A stretch of DNA of 64,000 bases, from assembly GCA_009731375.1 (NCBI GenBank), contig BJOX01000184.1, positions 128,158-192,157 on the forward strand, in the 5' to 3' direction. Shown here in pieces: positions 56,014 to 64,000 of this stretch. Position numbers and translations under genes: made by a program. This DNA comes from Paulinella micropora (taxonomy: Eukaryota > Cercozoa > Imbricatea > Euglyphida). Each line of letters opens with the position of its first letter. The first letter of the stretch is position 1. Below the pieces are notes generated by a model, which worked only from the letters and a program-made list of their open reading frames with translations, had not been told where the DNA came from and ran no database searches.

Positions 56014-56285
56014 CTGGCAGCAACAAGCACAACACCACGAGAAAAAATGACACGCTTGACACACGTGCTGCGCTGCGCCCTCGGCGGCCAGCGCCTGCTC
56101 GCTTCATGGCGCTCATGACAGCAGCACGACGACAGGAACAGGGACAACAACAAGGACAGATAGACTGTGACACACTTGTGCGCCTCAGCAGCCGCCTGAT
56201 TGGCGTCATGGCGCAGACAGCGACACCACAGGAAGAAGAGCGACAAGAACAACCACCACCACAAGAGCGAGGACAAACAGATAGA
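56014..56285. repeat. two diverged partial copies of exon 1 edge
   Basis: Segments near 56070-56115 and 56165-56215 repeat the GCCGCCTG..TCATGGCGC and CACACxTGTGCGCCT parts of exon 1 with many differences. The spacing is about 105-115 bp. Confidence 0.55.
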
Positions 56286-56339
56286 TAGATTTTTCGATGT
56301 CTATTGAGATAATGTGTAAGATTAAATATACATACATGT

Positions 56340-56412
56340 TTTGATACTTAGATAGATAATATGACCATGTGGTCCTGTTCCATCTGTTGGAGGTCTGGTG
56401 CGCGCACGACCA
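56340..56412 (-). other. exon-like segment, unassigned
   Basis: Minus strand after CTAG reads [20 protein letters not shown] related segment at 58325-58395 reads LLDERAPDLQQKEQDDAVEI after CCAG. One could be an upstream exon of the peptidase gene and the other a copy, but neither matches a known IDE segment. Confidence 0.35.
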
Positions 56413-56419
56413 GCAGACC

Positions 56420-56459
56420 CGCGCCTAGCTACCTACCTACCTATCTATCCATCTACCTA

Positions 56460-56528
<69 letters not shown>

Positions 56529-56561
56529 CATCCATCTATCCATCCATCTATCTATCCATCC

Positions 56562-56636
<75 letters not shown>

Positions 56637-56673
56637 CATCCATCCATCTATCCATCCATCTATCTATCCATCC

Positions 56674-56716
<43 letters not shown>

Positions 56717-56729
56717 CATCTATCTATCC

Positions 56730-56792
<63 letters not shown>

Positions 56793-56840
56793 CATCTATC
56801 TATCTATCCATCTATCCTTATCTATCCATATATCTATCCG

Positions 56841-56905
<65 letters not shown>

Positions 56906-56939
56906 TTATCCATCTATCTATCCATCTATCTATCTATCC

Positions 56940-57010
<71 letters not shown>

Positions 57011-57027
57011 CATCTATCCATCTATCC

Positions 57028-57062
<35 letters not shown>

Positions 57063-57087
57063 CATCTATCTATCCATCTATCTATCC

Positions 57088-57146
<59 letters not shown>

Positions 57147-57187
57147 CATCTATCTATCTATCCATCTATCTATCCATCTATCTATCC

Positions 57188-57268
<81 letters not shown>

Positions 57269-57270
57269 AC
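56420..57270. repeat. (CTAT)n array, 850 bp
   Basis: CTAT with CCAT variants at semi-regular spacing; the longest pure tetranucleotide tract in the window. Confidence 0.95.
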
Positions 57271-57271
57271 C

Positions 57272-57852
57272 AGAAGCTCCTTTTTTCTGACATTAGTCGA
57301 TATCTCTTCAGTCGATCTCATCACTTACTCCACGGATTGAACCAAGGCCACTTGAGGTGTCACTGACCCTCCCTTGGGCTTGGTTTTTTGAAATGGGTGC
57401 CATCTGTCGACAGACAGAGAATTAGGGGGTGGTGTGGGTGTGCTGGGCCCGTGGTGGGGTGCCTTATGTGTGCCTAGCCATACGCCTATAAGTCACATGC
57501 CGAAATAGCGACGGGAAGCACAATCCTGTTCCCTCAGGGTGCCCTTTCTCGCTTGTTGAGCCCGGAATAAAACCCACAGTGCTCTGTCGGTTTATACTAG
57601 ACTGTCGAACAGTCTCGAAACTCCATCTGCTTACTGGGTCCTCTGTAATGAAGGTGGGAGCTCGTTCTGCAAGGGGCGCTTATGGAACGAGCCCTGGCCC
57701 CGCCTGGTACTAGGGAGATTTGGTATCGCCTGTATCAGTCCCTTCCGTGCAAACATCAGGGCTTAGCTGGGCATCGGGTTAATACTTTACGCACAGACTT
57801 CCTTGGTTGACGAAATCAGAAGCTCCTTTTTTCTGACATTAGTCGATATCTC

Positions 57853-57853
<1 letters not shown>
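57272..57853 (-). repeat. R1 repeat family, inverted copy with direct-repeat ends
   Basis: Reverse of 42154-42705. CAGAAGCTCCTTTTTTCTG plus ACATTAGTCGATATCTC occurs at both ends (57274 and 57818), unlike the other copies, so this unit begins with a second copy of its own end. Confidence 0.85.
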
Positions 57854-57931
<78 letters not shown>

Positions 57932-58026
57932 CATCTATGTATCCATCTATGTATCCATCTATGTATCCATCTATGTATCCATCTATGTATCCATCTATGT
58001 ATCCATCTATGTATCCATCTATCTAT

Positions 58027-58089
<63 letters not shown>

Positions 58090-58105
58090 GTCTATCTATC
58101 TATCC

Positions 58106-58148
<43 letters not shown>

Positions 58149-58160
58149 CTAATCTGTCTG

Positions 58161-58196
<36 letters not shown>

Positions 58197-58200
58197 CCTC
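57854..58200. repeat. CTAT array with 13-fold CCATCTATGTAT block
   Basis: CTAT repeats enclosing a higher-order 12-bp unit CCATCTATGTAT repeated about seven times (57930-58020). Confidence 0.9.
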
Positions 58201-58324
58201 TATAACAGAAGGACCAAGACGACACGGTACAGCACAACACGCATATATATGCATGTATATGTGATGACAGATATTACCTCAACCTATATCTATGTATGTC
58301 ATCCATACATATTATCTAAATAAA

Positions 58325-58395
58325 TATCTCTACCGCGTCGTCCTGTTCCTTCTGTTGGAGGTCTGGTGCGCGCTCATCCAACAGAACAGAGCCTG
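58325..58395 (-). other. exon-like segment related to 56340-56412
   Basis: Shares RAPDLQQ.EQD with the segment at 56340-56412 and is preceded by a TCCAG on the minus strand. Coding status unknown. Confidence 0.35.
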
Positions 58396-58544
58396 GACAT
58401 ACATCACATACATACATAACATACATGCATACATACATAACATACATAACATATATACATACATACATACATACATACATAACATACATACATAACATAC
58501 ATACATAACATACATACATACATGCATGCATACATGCATACATG

Positions 58545-58578
<34 letters not shown>

Positions 58579-58830
58579 TACATACATACATACATACATA
58601 CATACATACATACATACATGCATGCATGCATGCATGCATACATACATACATACATACATACATACATACATGCATACATACATACATACATACATACATA
58701 CACATACATACATACACATACATACATACATACATACGTACATACATACGTACGTACATACATACATACATACATACATACATACATACATACATACATA
58801 CCATACATGCATACACACACACGCGTACCG
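58396..58830. repeat. CATA array
   Basis: CATA tetramers with AACATA and GCAT variants. Pyrimidine-rich CTCCTC sequence follows at 58900-59180. Confidence 0.9.
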
Positions 58831-59329
58831 GCTGGGGGTGGCATCACCACCTGGATGTTTTCCCTAGACATCATGCATATGCATCTTGCAAGGAAACTCT
58901 CACTCCTCCTTTCTTCGTTTCCTTCCTTGCTTCCTTCCTTCCTTGGTTGCTTGCTTGGAGTCCTTGGTTGCTTGCTTGGAGTCCTCCTTCTTCTCCTTCT
59001 CCTCCTGCTCCTCCTCCTCCTCATCCTCTTCCTCTTCCTTTTCCTCGTCTTCCTGTTTCTCCTCGTCTTCCTCCTCCTCCTCCTTCCTCCTCCTCCTCCT
59101 CCCCCTCTTCCTCCTCGTCTTCCTCTTCCTCCTCCTCCTCCTTCTCCTTTCTTCCTCCTCCTTCTCTTTCTCCTCCCTCCTCCCGACGGTGTACCAAGCA
59201 GCTGCGACGAGGGAGAAGTGTCTTGTGCTGTTAGCTGTGCGCAGGCAGCACAGGCGCGGCGGCGGGAGCGGCAAGGGCGGCCAACCGCACCAGACCAGCA
59301 GCGCGCGGCGCGCCTGCAGAAAGAGAGAC

Positions 59330-59330
59330 A

Positions 59331-59364
<34 letters not shown>

Positions 59365-59381
59365 AAAGGGGNNNNNNNNNN

Positions 59382-59419
<38 letters not shown>

Positions 59420-59420
59420 G
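59330..59420. repeat. poly-G, gap, (GAAA)n and (GA)n
   Basis: A 33-base G run leads into the gap 59372-59381, then GAAA and GA repeats. Confidence 0.85.
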
Positions 59421-59764
59421 AATATAATGTGTGTATGTCTTTTGGCGCGCTTGGCATATGCATACATTCGCTAGTTGAAGGCACACATAATCTGCGACAA
59501 ACAGGCATAGATACGTGCATACATACATACAGTAGCAGACACGAGCAGACGTACAGATGTAGACATACGCAGACATACATTTATATGTATACATACGCTG
59601 GGAGACGACATAGCATGTATGCATAAATACACAAGCAAAACGAACGTGTACACATACATACGTACATACGCTCACAGATGATACAGAATATGTGCATGAA
59701 CAAATATACAAGCAGGACCAAGGCGAACCTGGCGGTAGTGGCGGTGAGGCAGCAAGGAGCGCGG

Positions 59765-60065
<301 letters not shown>

Positions 60066-60464
60066 AGATATCGACTAATGTCAGAAAAAAGGAGCTTCTG
60101 ATTTCGTCAACCAAGGAAGTCTGTGCGTAAAGTATTAACCCGATGCCCAGCTAAGCCGTGATGTTTGCACGGAAGGGACTGATACAGGCGATACCAAACC
60201 TCCCTAGTACCAGGCGGGGCCAGGGCTCGTTCCATAAGCGCCCCTTGCAGAACGAGCTCCCACCTCCATTACAGAGGACCCAGTAAGCAGATGGAGTTTC
60301 GAGACTATTCGACAGTCTAGTATAAACCGACAGAGCACTGTGGGTTTTATTCCGGGCTCAACAAGCGAGAAAGGGCACCCTGAGGGAACAGGATTGTGCT
60401 TCCCGTCGCTATTTCGGCATGTGACTTATAGGCGTATGGCTAGGCACACATAAGGCACCCCACC

Positions 60465-60465
<1 letters not shown>
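60066..60465 (+). repeat. R1 repeat family, 3'-truncated copy
   Basis: Matches 42154 onward up to AAGGCACCCCACCAG, then GATA. The last ~150 bp of the full unit are absent. Confidence 0.85.
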
Positions 60466-60532
<67 letters not shown>

Positions 60533-60610
60533 GGATAGATAGATAGATAGATAGATAGATAGGTAGGTAGGTAGGTAGGTAGGTAGATGGATAGATAGAT
60601 AGATAGATAG

Positions 60611-60647
<37 letters not shown>

Positions 60648-60769
60648 GGATGGATGGATGGATGGGATGGGATGGGATGGGATGGGATGGATGGATGGAT
60701 AGGTAGGTAGGTAGGTAGGTAGGTAGATAGATAGATAGATAGATAGATACATAGATAGATAGATAGATA
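60466..60769. repeat. GATA/GGTA/GGATG array
   Basis: GATA, GGTA and a short five-base GGGAT block (60663-60690). Confidence 0.9.
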
Positions 60770-61100
60770 GATAGTGTTTATCTAGGAGCGTCGCGTAGCC
60801 AAAGTCCATAGGCGTCCTACCAGGAGGCATCCTCGGCTCAGGCCTGCCTTCGCCTTCCTGGCTCCCTCATAGCCAATGGCCAGCGGAGGGATCCACTTAC
60901 CAAGCACGAAGTGCAGGGTAAGTACCTTTTATGGGCGAGCTCAAAGGAAACACCCAACGCCAAAGCTACCGATGATGCAGCATTGCGAGGTAGCCAACTG
61001 GCATGTGGTGCAGTTTGCTCTAGGAGGATGGGTCTTCATCGCCAATGTCCCGCCCCCTCGACAAATTTTTATTACATCGAGGGGAGGGACGACCTCCGGG
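60770..61100. repeat. R3 unclassified element
   Basis: About 330 bp of unique-looking sequence between GATA arrays, from TGTTTATCTAGGAGCGTCGC to GGGACGACCTCCGGG. Like R1 and R2 it starts and stops at GATA repeats, so it is probably a third element of the same lifestyle; only one copy is in the window. Confidence 0.5.
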
Positions 61101-61119
61101 ATAGATAGATGGATAGATG

Positions 61120-61165
<46 letters not shown>

Positions 61166-61167
61166 CG

Positions 61168-61236
<69 letters not shown>

Positions 61237-61405
61237 GTAGGTAGGTAGGTAGGTAGATAGAGTGGACCAGGCGGTGCGAGGGCGGAAGCGCCCTCAGCGT
61301 TGCGGGCAGGCTAGATGGTGCGCTGCCGAAGCAACACACACACACACACACACACACACCACACACCACGCACCGCGGGTGCACCCGTGCCCGATGCCCT
61401 ACCAG

Positions 61406-61475
<70 letters not shown>
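61101..61475. repeat. GATA, (CA)n and (GA)n arrays
   Basis: GATA/GGTA to 61258, a short GC-rich stretch, CA at 61334-61360, GA at 61410-61474 up to the gap at 61480. Confidence 0.9.
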
Positions 61476-61477
<2 letters not shown>

Positions 61478-61527
61478 GGNNNNNNNNNNGGCGGGTAAGG
61501 TAGGTAGGTAGGTAGGTGAATAGGTAG

Positions 61528-61604
61528 GTGGGTAGTTGTAGTTGTTGTAGTAGTTATTGTTGGTTGTTTTGTTGTTGTCGTTGTTGTCGTCGTCGTCGTC
61601 GTCG

Positions 61605-61635
<31 letters not shown>

Positions 61636-61653
61636 GTTGTTGTTGGTTTGTTG

Positions 61654-61685
<32 letters not shown>

Positions 61686-61790
61686 GGTTGTGGTGGTGGT
61701 GAGTACTAGTGTGAGTAATGTGGTGTGGTTGTTGCTGTTGTTGTTATTGTTGTTATTGTTGTTAGTGTTGTTGTCATTGTTGTGCGGGAA
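61528..61790. repeat. (TTG)n array
   Basis: GTT triplets with GTC, GGT and ATT variants. Confidence 0.9.
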
Positions 61791-61799
61791 CGATTTCAA

Positions 61800-62740
61800 A
61801 CCTGCTTAGTACTCTGATTGGGTTGAGTTTCGAGTTTAGTAGATAAATATAATAAAACGACAGACTACTTACTGACGAGATCGCTGTGGCGTTCACTGAC
61901 AGTATCTTTGTAAGAAAAAGCAGATTGCAAAAATGCAAAAGCACGAAAATTGATAGTTTAAACAGATGCACCACTAAATTTCACGCCAACTCATGCGACC
62001 TAATGAATGCAGCAACGCTATGATGGACAAATCAATAAATGTAAAAGCACTTTCACTGAATCGAAATTGAGGGAACGACTTCGATTGTAATGAGAGAACG
62101 ATTTCGATTTTATGTTGTGCTTTAATCGAGAGCAAACTTTCTCAAAGCAAAAGAGTTTACTTATAAACAAGTGAAGAAGACAAATAAAGCAAAAATCATA
62201 CGTTTGATAAAGCATGAAAACAAATATTCGAGCCATATGGAACTCAACCCAACTCACAACACCGCATGTTATTTTATGCGTCCGCACGCTGCGGTGGTTT
62301 TTTTTGGTGATGGCAGGTGGACCGGCCGCGGTCATGGAAGGCTGTCGGCTTCATTGCGATCAGCCGGCCATCTACCCGGGTATTGATTCTAAAAAAATTC
62401 CGTTAGTTACGGTGAAAAGGAAGAAAGAAACCACAGGTAAGGCCGGCCCAGCAGCAAAATGAAAATTGTGTTAGCCCGGCTCGCAAAAGTGTAAAATAGC
62501 GTACGCAACGACGGAAAGCTCGGCATTTTAAGTAAAATGCCTTTTTCCGTTCTCAGCGTAATCTATTATTTCACCGGACTTCGATTGGGTTCTCGTGCTC
62601 TGTCGTGACTTTCATAAAAATGGAGTTGAAAAGTTTTATACACCACCAAAACAGAAAGCCAGCTTCAAAGCGATTTATATGCTGAAAGTCCAAACCCAAA
62701 AAGAAGAAAGAAGGGAGAATTTCACTGAAGGTACCTGGTT
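61800..62740. other. AT-rich unique sequence, no gene seen
   Basis: Non-repetitive sequence with short ORFs only. A GC-rich island at 62280-62460 contains no recognised motif. Confidence 0.5.
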
Positions 62741-62754
62741 TGATGATAGTCTTC

Positions 62755-64000
<1,246 letters not shown>

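Overview
This is a eukaryotic nuclear scaffold with many small assembly gaps (N runs at 2361-2864, 3969-4685, 9968-10302, 18014-18023, 20463-20472, 26116-26125, 26479-26493, 43511-43520, 46831-47149, 55636-55782, 59372-59381 and 61480-61489). The evidence is a host gene split into 22 exons, a Ty3/gypsy-type LTR retrotransposon, a Polinton/Maverick-type virus-like transposon, a tRNA-derived SINE, a TTAA-flanked MITE and very dense microsatellites. I cannot name the species from sequence alone; a protist or alga would fit, but this is not proven.

Region by region. 1-2.4 kb: SINE copy, (TAA)n, a small piggyBac-like MITE, a 191-bp tandem duplication and a decayed coiled-coil ORF. 3.1-10.9 kb: GC-rich, apparently intronless block holding a broken BspA/DUF285-like surface protein (-), a large unidentified ORF (+, 5' end lost in a gap), a broken mucin-like type I membrane glycoprotein (-) and a small multipass membrane protein (-). 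Its origin, host or viral, is unresolved. 10.9-29.06 kb plus 39.68-39.85 kb: an AT-rich Polinton with RVE integrase, a small NCLDV-like protein, a phage-type fibre with a C-terminal S74 chaperone domain, packaging ATPase, a pX-like basic protein, coiled-coil protein, adenain-type protease, minor and major capsid proteins and protein-primed DNA polymerase B. Several genes carry frameshifts or stops, so the element is decaying. The polymerase is in pieces: an N-terminal fragment lies inside the fibre gene on the opposite strand to the rest, and the palm region is split by the retrotransposon. 29063-39676: a young 10.6-kb LTR retrotransposon (minus strand) with 237-bp LTRs that differ at one position by eye and a 4-bp ATAC target duplication.

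41.06-56.01 kb (-): a nearly complete insulin-degrading enzyme (M16 metallopeptidase) gene. I could place 22 exons with consistent splice phases, totalling about 1007 codons. Its introns are almost wholly GATA/CATA/GGTA/ACGT arrays with several copies of at least three unclassified repeat families and partial copies of neighbouring exon edges. 56.3-64 kb: more microsatellites, two related short exon-like segments, repeat copies and long (TTC)n/(TAC)n tracts; I see no convincing gene there.

The observation I rate highest is a repeated intergenic cassette in the Polinton (20684-20826, 22836-22984, 27424-27586). It runs from the stop of one gene to the start of the next, with two hairpin modules whose stems differ by compensating changes between copies.
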